Positions 22,875 to 32,649 of a stretch of DNA of 64,000 nucleotides are shown here, in pieces (position 1 is the stretch's first letter; each line of letters begins with the position of its first letter). The DNA is from Oxytricha trifallax (taxonomy: Eukaryota > Ciliophora > Spirotrichea > Sporadotrichida > Oxytrichidae). The notes beneath the pieces are model-generated. The model saw nothing but the letters and a program-made list of their open reading frames with translations, had not been told where the DNA came from and searched no databases. Position numbers and translations under genes: made by a program. The stretch is from positions 27,120 through 91,119 of the forward strand of contig ARYC01001308.1 in NCBI GenBank assembly GCA_000711775.1. Reading direction: 5' to 3'.

Positions 22875-24510
22875 GGGTATTGACGTCAGCGCTTGCTACC
22901 TGCCGTCACCGTTCGCTACCTGACGTCACCATTCGAGGTCACAGCTCTCACATGACGTCAGGACGTACCAAGTGACGTCAGTACATACCACATGACGTCA
23001 GGAAAAACGACATGGCTTCAGAGCTTGCTTGTGACGTCTGGGCTCAGCACATGAAGTCAAGGCTCGGTAATTGATGATAATAAATAGTATTTATTATCAT
23101 CAATTAATTTATCAACAAATTCTATAATTTAAGTTGAATTTTAGTTCTAGCGTTTAATTCGATATTAATTTAAAACTTTGAAATTAATTAATACATTAAG
23201 GTATAATTTTTAGTAATATATATATAAAACCTTATTTGACTTTAGTTTATAATATTCTAATTAATTTAATAAAGCATTAATTTATTTTCTTTTTTAAATG
23301 TTCATAATAGCAAAAGTATTTCTAATAATATGAAATTGTTTTCGATTGAAAAGTTATTTTTATATTATATTAAATGTTGTATTGATAAAATGTACATCTA
23401 CTATTTTCTCTTTGAATATTAGAAATATGATATAAAGTTAATCATTTTTGTTTGAACAAATATTTTAGGAATATACTTTAGAGTATTTGAATAATTACTA
23501 ACTTTTGTTAAATGTAATCTAAAAAAAATATAAAAGAATTTTATACTTAGTTAATTTTTCAATAAATTTAAAAGTGCTATTACTAAAATTAAAATATCAA
23601 AATTTTTGCCTCCTTCATAATTATTTAATTTGTATATATTTTACTTAAATCATAATGAATCTTTTCAATTCAGTTAATAAGTGGGGGGATAAACTTTATT
23701 AAAGGACTACTTTTAAATTAATTTATATAACTGTATGTAATTATATTATTATCAACTTATCAAAATCAGTTAATTAAAAGTTTTTGAGTTTAGTATTTTA
23801 AACTCGATCGATTAATAACTTAAAAATTTTATTTTTTTATTTTCTAGATTTAATATTTATATAATAGCTTGTAAACGGTTATATAGTTTTTATTTTTATA
23901 ATTGAATTGCTTTCCTATCTAAGATTCAAATCCTTATTTTAGATATTTAAAAATACAATATTTTTTTCATTTAAAATTGTATGAATTTTTTGTTTTACGT
24001 ACTATTTTTATTTAAATAAATCAATATACAGTCCTATACAACTATTCGATATCATTTAATCTCTTGATGATTGCCTTCAAAATCAGATTTAATATTTGAA
24101 TAAAATCACATTTTATAATTGATTAATTCAAAGAATTCCAAAAATTTGGTATTGGAATTTTTTAATAACTACTTGCAGCAAAACATTAAATATAATTGGA
24201 ATTATAAAATTATTACTTAAAAAAACATAGATTAAAAACCGTTTCTAAATATATTGATTATAAAGCAAAAATTCATTAAACAATAGAATTAAAATTCAAA
24301 TTAAATTACAGAATTTGCTGATGAATTAATTGAGCATTGACTTCATCTACTGAGCCCAGACGTCACTAGCAAGCTCTGACGTCATGTCGTTTTTCCTGAC
24401 GTCACGTAGTATGTCCTGATGTCATGTGAGAGCTGTGACGTCATGTCTCGAATGGTGACGTCAGGTATCGAATGGTGACGTCAGGTAGCGAGCGCTGATG
24501 TCAACACCCC
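22875..24510. mobile_element. 1636-bp element with TGACGTCA-rich inverted ends
   Basis: Ends GGGTATTGACGTCAGCGC at 22875 and the inverse GCGCTGATGTCAACACCCC at 24510. The inverted ends extend about 190-260 bp and carry around ten TGACGTCA or one-mismatch copies each, roughly every 18-25 bp. A 5-bp TTTTT duplication flanks it (22870-22874, 24511-24515). Removing the element and one TTTTT restores an uninterrupted zinc finger, SLKMHLKEIH, in the TBE gene, which proves the borders. The 1.2-kb interior is AT-rich with no convincing ORF, so it is non-autonomous. I do not recognise the family. Confidence 0.9.
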
Positions 24511-25014
24511 TTTTTAAGCTGGATTCTGTTGAGAAAAAGTTTCAGCACTATTGGCACTCAAAGTGTTTTTAACTTTTCAATAAGTCGCTGTTCTTTTTCC
24601 TCAACATCTGTTACCTATGTTTATACTCTTATCTCAAGTCTATCTTTCTTTTTCTTTTTCCATAAAAAAATCATGAGCTTCAAATTCAAGAGTTCTAAGC
24701 TCTACCTCCTTCATATTGTAGATTACTTCTGGCTTCTTAGTGGATCCTAAGTTTAACTTATGATTATCCAGTTCCAAGAGAAACTCCATTGCTGTCTAAG
24801 TTGAGCGCCATGTTTAAATTCAAATTTAAATTTCTATTATAAAGCTAATAATTCTTCTCTGGCTTAAGTAACACTATGAAGGAATCGTAGCTGCAGCGAT
24901 ATTCGTTTGATTTAAGTCTTAAAACTTCATATTTATTCTCAGTTTATAATTATAATTATTCTAATTCTACCCTTAATAATTTTGATTTTGTAATTGTGAA
25001 AAATTCAGGTTGGT

Positions 25015-25160
25015 GCTGGTTCCAATTAAGTCTTGAATCAGATTGGAACTTTTCCATTAAAACCTCAATAGTTGAAAACTAGGTACTAATTAAGTTTTGG
25101 TACTATTAAATTGGTACCAATCAAAATTATACCGGTACTAATTAAATATAACAAAATTTA
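25015..25160. promoter_or_regulatory. GGTACC-repeat intergenic region of the middle TBE
   Basis: Multiple GGTACTAATTAAG, GGTACC and TTGGTAC copies in both orientations between the divergent kinase and 22-kDa type ORFs. The outer TBE has the same array, inverted, at about 29270-29430. It is the positional equivalent of the CTCCTAAT array at 20500-20785. Confidence 0.5.
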
Positions 25161-25371
25161 GTATTAATTTTATGGAACTAAATTGATAAAAATAGAGCTT
25201 CATCTCTGAAGTTTGTTACAACTTCTGTAAATTTTCTCCACTTATCTTTACGGGGATGACCTTCAATAAGATGCCCATATTTAATAGTAAGACTTTATAC
25301 ATTAGGATCCAGAAGTCTATATATTGTAATTTGAAATTCATTAATATAAAGAGGAGCGAAGAGGAGCAAAG

Positions 25372-26141
25372 ATGGAATCATTCAATGAACAAATTAAAAG
25401 GGTTGAGGCTCAAGAAATGATCTCAAGATACAGAAACAAGGAAGACCTCTATCGATCTTCGCTTAACAAGGTATAATAAATTAATGCTAATCAACATAAT
25501 ATGCAGTGGGTTTATTCTTTCCAACGATAGAATGAACCAAGAATTCATTCTTAAAAGCTGTACTTTGCGAGGAGAAGAAAACCTTCATAAAAAAAGAAAT
25601 CAAACTGATTATAAAACCTATCTACCCAGAGATATCAGTCACTAATCTCTACGAGGATACGATGAAAAATGAGGATGTGTTTGTTTACCTTCCTAGCAAG
25701 AAATAACTTTCTAACAAGTTACCTGAAAGAAGCTTCTTCTTTGGTGTTTTTGGTTGAATATTTGAAAGAATTTATAGAAGAATCTCTCAAGAAACGGCCC
25801 TTGATGAATAAAAGAAGCAAGGCATACTAATAAGGACAGCCTGGCTAGAGGAACTTAAGAGTTATACTTATCTTTCAAGAAAGCTTTAGCCTATATCTTT
25901 GTAGGAAAATCTGGAAGCTGGTATATTCCTTTTGAAAGAGAATGCAAAAGTTAAAATGGTGAGAAAACAGCAGACAGTTCATTAAGTTAGCAAGAGACTA
26001 TATCAAGAAATATAAAAACCAGTAGACATGAACATAGATGCAGGAGAAGGCTTTAAGAGAAAAAACTTAGGGCCTGTCAAGCCTTAAGAGGAAGAAAAGA
26101 AAGAGAAGCAGAATCCTTTTAAGAGCTCTTTAAATATATGA
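25372..26141 (+). pseudogene. TBE 22-kDa type protein (middle copy)
   Basis: ATG 25372, MESFNEQIKRVEAQEMIS, then RNKEDLYRSSLNK, the conserved ISVTNLYEDTM and VFVYLPSKK, and KLPERSFFFGVFG, then a TGA. A K/E-rich tail continues in coding style to TGA at 26139-26141. At least two frame disagreements (about 25475 and 25590) against the other copies, so decayed. Only 6 bp separate its end from the convergent transposase. Confidence 0.7.
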
Positions 26142-26147
26142 ACTAAT

Positions 26148-26960
26148 TCATTTATTTAAGACTAAAACTTATTTATAAACATTCATTCTCCCTTCTCTTG
26201 CACATATCGTAGTCTTATCTTTACTCACTCTCTTAGAACTACTCTGTATTAAGTCTACTGTATCAATAGGCAAATCATGCATTTGATGATGCAGCAGTAA
26301 CTTCTTGTAGTGAGTCTTGATTTAACTCCAGTAGAATTAAATTCCATTAAAATGAGAGCTACAAGGAACGTTAAATACAGGAGTCATGTTTAAATTTTCA
26401 TAAGCTTTCTTTGATTCCTTTGTCTTATGGACTGAGAGGTTGTCAATAAACAGTATGATCTATTAATCTTGGTACTATTTTCTAAGCTTATGTAAAAATT
26501 CTATGAAATGCTCTCATTTAATGGAGTGAGGGTGAATAACATAACTTGCTAAACCTGTATCTTCACTAATATTATCCAAAATTGCATGAGTTACAACCTT
26601 CACTTCTAATCATATACTTTTATATTATTGTACTTCTTGTACCAAGATTTTTTATGTAGGTGTTGAATGTAAACACAGCTTCATCAGAGTGTATTAATTT
26701 GATGTTATTAGAAATAGCTCTCTGCATTAACCATATATATAGTTTAGATTATTACGATAAAATGACACATCAAAATCAATCACTCTCTTCACTCTGTTGA
26801 CAGTCTTTAAAGTAATACCATATCTTCTATAAATTTAGCGATAGTCTATGGAGAGATTCATATGTCGGGAACTTGCGATGAAACATCACAGCTCGCTAGT
26901 TAAGTGGAAAGTGAGCCAAATACCTTAGAGTCACAAAGGTATTCATAATAATACTAAGAA
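26148..26960 (-). pseudogene. TBE transposase (middle copy)
   Basis: Ends at a TGA whose complement is 26148-26150. Contains ILFIDNLSVHKTK (second Asp) and FNVPCSSHFNGIQFYW, in which the catalytic Glu is replaced by Gln (TAA or equivalent), so the DDE triad is broken. An in-frame TGA follows HSIK where the outer copy has CGA. N-terminal segments with the GATGTTTCATCGC motif extend to about 26960. Immediately upstream is the 551-bp hairpin element. Confidence 0.75.
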
Positions 26961-27035
26961 TACTTTTATTTTCTAGCAGAATGAGATTTAGTACAAGTAT
27001 TGAAATGTTTAACTGCTAGAGCACTGATACCTAAT

Positions 27036-27586
27036 TAGCTAAAATAGATTATTTTTGGTGAAATTTTTTAATAAATCTACTTCTTACATTTCTTTTTAAT
27101 TATATTAATTTATTTATATTTTTAGGTACTCTACCGCATTTAACCTGTTTTGCGGTAGAGTACCTTAATTATATTAATTATCAAAATATTTAATTTTAAA
27201 TGCAATGGATAAATATGAAATGTAGTTTTAACAAAAAGTAATATAGAAATTTATTTTAAATAAAAGTGAGGAATAATTTTTAAGTGTTGCTATATCAAGC
27301 AACAACACTTAACAATATGAGATTTTATAGCTTCTTAATTTTAATAATTATAATTTATAAATTTAATTTTAATTTCTATATTACTTTTTGTTAAAACTAC
27401 ATTTCATTTTTATCTATTGCATTTAAAATTAAATATTTTGATAATTAATATAATTAAGGTATTCTACCGCAAAACAGGTTAAATGCGGTAGAGTACCTAA
27501 AAATATAAATAAATTAATATAATTAAAAAGAAATGTAAGAAGTAGATTTATTAAAAAATTTCACCCAAAATAATCTATTTTAGCTA
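27036..27586. mobile_element. 551-bp hairpin element with internal 15-bp stems
   Basis: Begins TTAGCTAAAATAGATTATT and ends with its inverse; each arm is about 225 bp and near-identical, with a loop near 27270-27350. Each arm carries a small internal hairpin, AGGTACTCTACCGCA facing TGCGGTAGAGTACCT (27124-27165 and 27457-27498). A second copy of matching size and layout is at 58301-58852. No coding capacity. Confidence 0.85.
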
Positions 27587-27856
27587 AATATTTGAGGCGC
27601 TCTTGCATATGAGCTTTGCTATTGCTGCATAATTCAGCACTGGTTTAAACTTAATCTAAATTAATACTAGTACCATACCTAAGCTTAAGCAGTAAATCTA
27701 AATATTTCTCATCATAAATAGAACCCAAAAATCGCTTATTTCTATTTCTCATTTTGCAATTGGCCAAATCTATCTACTAACCCAAATATGTCCCCAACTA
27801 TACCCTACAAATCAAATCATTAAAACATCTAATTAAGGGGTTTTAGGGTTTTGAAT

Positions 27857-28300
27857 GACTAAAAAGTAGAGGTTGTCATTCAATCAATTTTAGCAGTATC
27901 AGCAAGGATATGGCTATAAAGTTATGTTATTCATCTTAACTCTATTAAGCGAAAGTAGCATGAGTTCTTAAGATTAACTTAGAGATAAGTATTATGAATA
28001 TGAGATACTACTATTTGTTGATAAACTCTTAGTTTATAAGTCTAAAAAGGCTTGTAAAGAACTAAATATTCCTGTATAACACTCCATATAGCATAAAATT
28101 AAAGGAGTAAAATTCTACTAAAGTTTGATCAATAATTACTACAAGAAACGATTGCTGTATCATCCAATGAAATATCTGCTTATTAATACATTTAACTTTA
28201 TTTCGAGTAGATGCAAAAGAGTGAGTAAATTTTAAGACGACAGTTTGAGCAAGAGAAAGATGAATGAATGTATAAATAAGAGTTAGACTCAAATGCATAA
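27857..28300 (+). pseudogene. TBE transposase (outer copy), C-terminal half
   Basis: Resumes directly after the AAT duplication. It contains segments matching the other copies around the second Asp (TTGTTGATAAACTC) and KKRLLYHPMKYLL, and ends with an RKMNECINK-like tail near 28290. Frames disagree in several places and the catalytic Glu region is degenerate, so it is a dead remnant. Confidence 0.7.
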
Positions 28301-28429
28301 ATAACATCACAAATTTAACGAACTATTAAAGGATTAGGCTTTGTTTTATATTCTTCTGGTGTTAACTAGAACCAAGGCAATTATGTTAATTTAATCTGGC
28401 ATATAAATCTATTTAAAATTTTCTTCTCC

Positions 28430-29066
28430 CTTAATTAATGGTTTAACACTTTCTCTCTCTCTCTGTCAACTTTGCATTATCTTTCTTATAAATAGACTAA
28501 TTAACTGATTCTCTACAAAATTATAAATAAAGATTAACTGACAGTTAATAATGCTTCTTAAGCTTTTCAAACCAAATCTCTCGATATTAGTAAGCTTTGC
28601 TTATTCTAATCTTCTTGAGAAATAAAATAACGTTTCTTGTTAGCTTTATATATGATTTTTCTGAGATAACTTTCTCTCAAAGTTCCAAGAACACCTAAAA
28701 AGAAATTCCTTTCAGGAAGCTTGTTAGAGAGTTCCTTCTTCTAGGAACGTAAACTACTAACTCTTCATCTTGCATAGTATTCTCATAGAGATTAGTGACA
28801 GATATCTTTGGGTAGTTTGGTATTTCTATCAATTTAATCTCATAGTTTTTAAATGCTTTCTTCTCATCACAAGAGTATAACTTTTAAGAATGATAATTTA
28901 ATACCTTACATAATAGGAAGTAAATAAAATTGCATCTTATATTTAACTATACTTGATATTATTATCATATTGAGTGAGATTTCAATAGATACCTTTCTTG
29001 CTTCATAAATCTTGAGATCATTTCTTGAGTCTAGACCTTTTTCATTTCAGCACTCATATATTCCAT
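28430..29066 (-). pseudogene. TBE 22-kDa type protein (outer copy)
   Basis: ATG at 29064-29066 on the minus strand begins MEYMSAEMKKVQTQEMISRF, close to the middle copy. Further matches are IPNYPKISVTNLYENTM-like and KLPERNFFLGVL-like segments at about 28830-28690. Interrupted by several frame changes. Transcribed toward the transposase remnant. Confidence 0.65.
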
Positions 29067-29464
29067 ATTTGTTCCTTCTCCTATTAATGAATTTTAAATT
29101 ACAATTTATAGACTTCTGGATCTTAATGTTTAAAGTTTTACTATTAAATATGAGCATCTTATAGGAGGTCATCCCCGTAAAGATACGAGGAGAAAATTTA
29201 CAAAAGTTGTAACAAACTTCAGATATGAAGCTCTATTTTTATAAATTTAGTTCCATAAAATTAGTACTAATTTTTTTTTAATTTAATTATTACCGGTACT
29301 AAATTCGTTTAATTTTGATTGGTACCAATTAATAGTACCAAAACTTAATTAGTACCTAGTTATCAACTTTTGAAGTTTTAATGGAAAAGTTCCAAAATGG
29401 TTCAAAACCTAATTGGTACCAGTACCAACCTAAATTTATTCTCAGTTAGTACCAAAATTAAAAT

Positions 29465-31070
29465 TAATAAGCATAAAAATATAAAAATTATATTTAAAAA
29501 CTGATTAAATGACTGCTTATTGCTGAAATCTAGCCCATCATTATTTTTACAGTAGCAACTCTAATTCATAATTTCTATTGCTAAAGAAGATATACGAGCT
29601 TTAAAATAGAAATTTTAATTAAACACAGTGGCTAAATTAATTTGAAAAGCAGTTTTTATAGAAAATGGATAATTAAAATTAAATTTCAAATCCAATAAAA
29701 TTACAGTATTTATCTAAATTGAAAGGAAGACAGATCTAACAGATCTTGAATTTTAGGAAAGTGTCTTCTTCATTGAATTATAAAACAAGAATAAGAGAAC
29801 AGATATGATAATTCAAACATTCATATTTAGTAAGTAAAAGAACAGACAGAGATTAAAAAGATAATTCTTTTAAATTAAAAGAATTGGGTGGTACCTCTCT
29901 CACGCCCCCACAATTATCAAAGCGAAAAATAAAATCAATAATTATATCACTAACCAAATTTAGGTCAAAAATCAAGAATTTAATAACCAAAAATATTAAT
30001 CGAAACAATTTGAGGCAGTATGACTTTGAAAAAATTATCAATTTATTCATAAACACTAATATTTATATTTGTTTTTATTCATATTACTATTTGAATAATT
30101 TTCAAATTTTAACCTATAATATTTTTATCCAGAATCTTGGAGGCAATATATAGTTCACTTTAATAGTGACAAAAAATCACTTTCATTCTAAAATAAATTG
30201 ATCCTACATATTATTATCTTATAATTCTCTTTTTTGTTATTATTAAAGTGAACTATATATTGCCTCCAAGATTCTGAAAAATATTATAGGTTAAAATATG
30301 AAAATTATTCAAATAGTAATATGAATAAAAACAAATATAAATATTAGTGTTTATGATAAATTGATAATTTTTTCAAAGTCAAACTGCTTCAAATTGTTTT
30401 AATCAATATTTTTGGTTATTAAATTCTTGATTTTTGACCTAAATTTGGTTAGTGATATAATTATTGATTTTATTTTTCGCTTTGATAATTGTGGGGGCGT
30501 GAGAGAGGTACCACCCAAAGAATGCTACAATTTCTTTAAGGGCGGAGAATTACATTAAGAGAGTATGTCTATCTTAATATATTCCCAGATGATTTTAGTA
30601 TTATTGTATCTGAATATACTTATAGTGTCAAAGAGCTTCAAAAACTTAGTTATGTTTACAGAGATTTGAAGCTTGAAACTTAATTATTGAATCTCTATCC
30701 TTTAAGAATAGTAGACATCGATTTCAATAGACCTCTAATTCAAGTGATAGTTACTTTAGCAAAGATACTTGGTAATCCAGATGGTATCCCAATAAAAGAG
30801 ATGCGGACTAATGGTTTTACATGCTGGGAGATATGTGAACGGTGGCTGCAATAATATTATAATATGATATGGAAAGATTTCTTACTTTTGTACACTGCAT
30901 GAGAAACTATCAATACATCATGGTGTAGTTTTAAATTAAGAAAATAAGTGTTAAGAAATTAAGAGAATTTTAGAGAAGATAATCGTAAGAGCACCATGAT
31001 CCAAGGTAATTATTAGAATGAGAAGCAAATAGAGTTCTTTCTGATAAATAAAATAACATTCAATAAATAC
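29465..31070 (+). pseudogene. TBE zinc-finger/kinase gene (outer copy), split by a hairpin element
   Basis: After the 631-bp hairpin element (29886-30516) the kinase reads TYSVKELQKLSYVYRDLKLE (catalytic YRDLK), RIVDIDFNRPL, and further on TCWEICERW, where the Trp aligns with the TGA of the third-level copy. N-terminal finger sequences before 29886 are hard to recognise. The frame shifts more than once, and the gene ends close to the degraded right terminal repeat. Confidence 0.65.
29886..30516. mobile_element. 631-bp hairpin element, near-perfect long inverted repeat
   Basis: GGGTGGTACCTCTCTCACGC at 29886 and its inverse at 30516; arms of about 277 bp are almost identical, with a loop of about 75 bp. 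An 8-bp flank AAAGAATT on the left and AAAGAATG on the right looks like an imperfect target duplication. It lies in the outer TBE kinase gene. The two ORF-like frames inside the arms mirror each other and are products of the repeat, not genes. Confidence 0.85.
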
Positions 31071-31178
31071 ATTTTAATCTCATAAGATTTCGTTTTCTCA
31101 ATTAACTCAAGTATGACCCCAACTTTACCCTATAAATCAATTAAATAATACAAATACATAAGAAATCTTGGGATTTTG

Positions 31179-31789
31179 ATGATTTAATGTAACAATCATA
31201 AAAACATAGCTAAATTAATGTTGTTTTAAGCAGCAATTAATCTCATGTTAACTCAATTGTGGGGAGCAGTGTGAGTAGCATGAAAACAAGTAATATAGCG
31301 TCAAGTCTCACAATGAATTCAAGTTTCAGAAATTTCGAGAGCATTAACTCAATAATTACATACCATTTCAATATGCATTAATCATTCTATTATTTCAAGC
31401 AATAGAAATATTAACAATTAAATTCTTGATTTAATACCATGAATCAACTTAGCATAATGTCAATGAAAATAGTTTAAATATTTTTTTAATGTTATAATAC
31501 TTAATTTTTCTTAAACAGCTGACATAAGTAACTCAATACAGATATTCCTAAGGAATATCTCCTGAACAAAAGACTTTAAGAATATTAAAATTAAAAACAA
31601 AAAGAAGTAAAATAGTCAATAAAAGAGTAAATTTCTTAATCATTCAACAACAACAATTATTTCTAATTTAGTGATTCTAATAAAATTTTTAAATTATTTT
31701 ATTTTGTATAATATAGGGTGAATTAAGTCAGCTAATAAGGGGATAAATATCATTTTAAATTTTAATATATAATAAAATCTAAAGTTCTT
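31179..31789. other. AT-rich DNA right of the transposon nest
   Basis: No coding block, repeat or transposon end recognised. Confidence 0.5.
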
Positions 31790-31975
31790 CATAAATTTCA
31801 AGCATAAGCAAATCCAAACTGGACCAATTGAGATCGAGCTCAACTATCTATTAGCTTTTATACGGAAACTCAGATTCTCAGTTTTGTTCAGTAACCTCTA
31901 ATAAGACTATTGCAATAGATCAAGGTGGAACTAATTTCGTTGATGGTTTGCATTTAATTAATTTAATAAAAACAC
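31790..31975 (+). CDS. Orphan coding block, unknown
   Basis: A plus-strand frame with SKSKLDQLRSSSTIYQLLYG and TSNKTIAIDQGGTNFVDGL is better composed than its AT-rich flanks and needs TAG as Q. It may be one block of an IES-interrupted gene, perhaps the one at 32650-35673. No domain recognised. Confidence 0.4.
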
Positions 31976-32149
31976 TCAATCAATTTACCCTATCTATTAA
32001 TATTATATAAACCCCAATAAATATCTTTACTTAGAATAGATAATTTGATAAAAAGTTTAAATTGTTGGCAAATATGAAATTTTAAAAGTACATATTTTCA
32101 CTTAATTTGAGAGAGCCGACCGAAAGAAAACAAAAAGAAGGATTGAGAA

Positions 32150-32555
32150 TATTGAAGGAATGCAATCGATTTTGGAAAATTAATTAAATATTAAAATCAT
32201 GGCATCTATCAAATCCAGATTTACTCAAATTCAAATCTAAGTAGATTCTACGGTAGATCCCGCAATTTTAACTAGACTTTCCTATTGGTCATATTCCTGA
32301 ATCATCCTAGGAAGCAAAATATTTTGATTTTGAGCTTGCTCACAAAAACAGTATAAGGGGTTTTTCTTTATTGAGCGATGAGATAAATTCATTCTAGCAA
32401 TAATAACCACCGTCTTAATTTTAATGTGTTATCCAATGAGCATAATGAAGCCATGGTTTGGAGACATTCTCCAAAAACATAACTGAAGGTAATTAAAAAT
32501 TAATTAATTTTAATTTTAATTTATTTCCACAAATCGAATGTATTCCTACAATATT
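32150..32555. mobile_element. MITE-like element, second copy of the 14531 family
   Basis: Starts ATTGAAGGAATGCAATCG and ends CGAATGTATTCCTACAAT, the same outer inverted ends as 14531-14952 and nearly the same length. The interior shares GCGATGAGATAAA but is otherwise diverged and no longer folds over its whole length. Confidence 0.6.
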
Positions 32556-32649
32556 ATGGTACACATAAATATGATAATGACATGATTATACAGTTATGTT
32601 AGCTCGATTTTTAATTTTAAGTTCATAGAAACCAATAATCCAGTAGGAT

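Larger units (their letters stand above)
17650..24835 (-). pseudogene. TBE zinc-finger/kinase gene (middle copy), split by two insertions
   Basis: Reading on the minus strand: an N-terminal part from about 24800 with MEFLLELDNHKLNLGSTKK and a finger CQQC; then the 22875-24510 element; then HLKEIHYSKVKVYFKHD and a second finger-like segment with HMQKHH (22869-22551); then the third TBE; then the kinase from 18381, with YAYKVYPFRYLL, IHRDLKPQNFML (catalytic loop) and QWDDWAAAALIL. The HRDLKPQN motif is complete. The DFG position reads VIDRAL, so the Mg-binding Asp is not in the usual context. In-frame TGA in the finger and other lesions indicate decay. Confidence 0.8.
17146..27853 (-). mobile_element. 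Middle TBE transposon, inserted in the outer transposase gene
   Basis: Starts CAAAACCCCAAAACCCC at 17146 and ends with the inverse GGGGTTTTAGGGTTTTG at 27853. Both sides carry AAT (17143-17145, 27854-27856), the ANT target duplication of TBE elements. The three genes are in reverse orientation to the outer copy: transposase (-), 22-kDa type ORF (+), kinase (-). It is interrupted by a third TBE (18385-22547), a 1636-bp element (22875-24510) and a hairpin element (27036-27586). Confidence 0.9.
16104..31178 (+). mobile_element. Outer TBE transposon, interrupted by nested insertions
   Basis: The left end, decayed, begins AAAAACCTAAAAACTCC at about 16107 and continues with TTAGATGTTTTAG and AGTTGGGGTTTTA. 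The right end near 31115-31178 has the inverse series GACCCCAACTTTACCCTATAAATC and a weak GGGATTTTG terminus. Gene order matches the TBE family: transposase (+), 22-kDa type ORF (-), zinc-finger/kinase (+). About 3.7 kb of its own sequence remains once the insertions at 17146-27853 and 29886-30516 are removed. Both ends have lost much of the C4A4 pattern, so this is the oldest layer of the nest. Confidence 0.8.

Noticed and set aside
29884-30153. Two opposite 67- and 89-codon frames
   Set aside because: They mirror each other because they lie in the arm of a long inverted repeat and have no protein-like composition.
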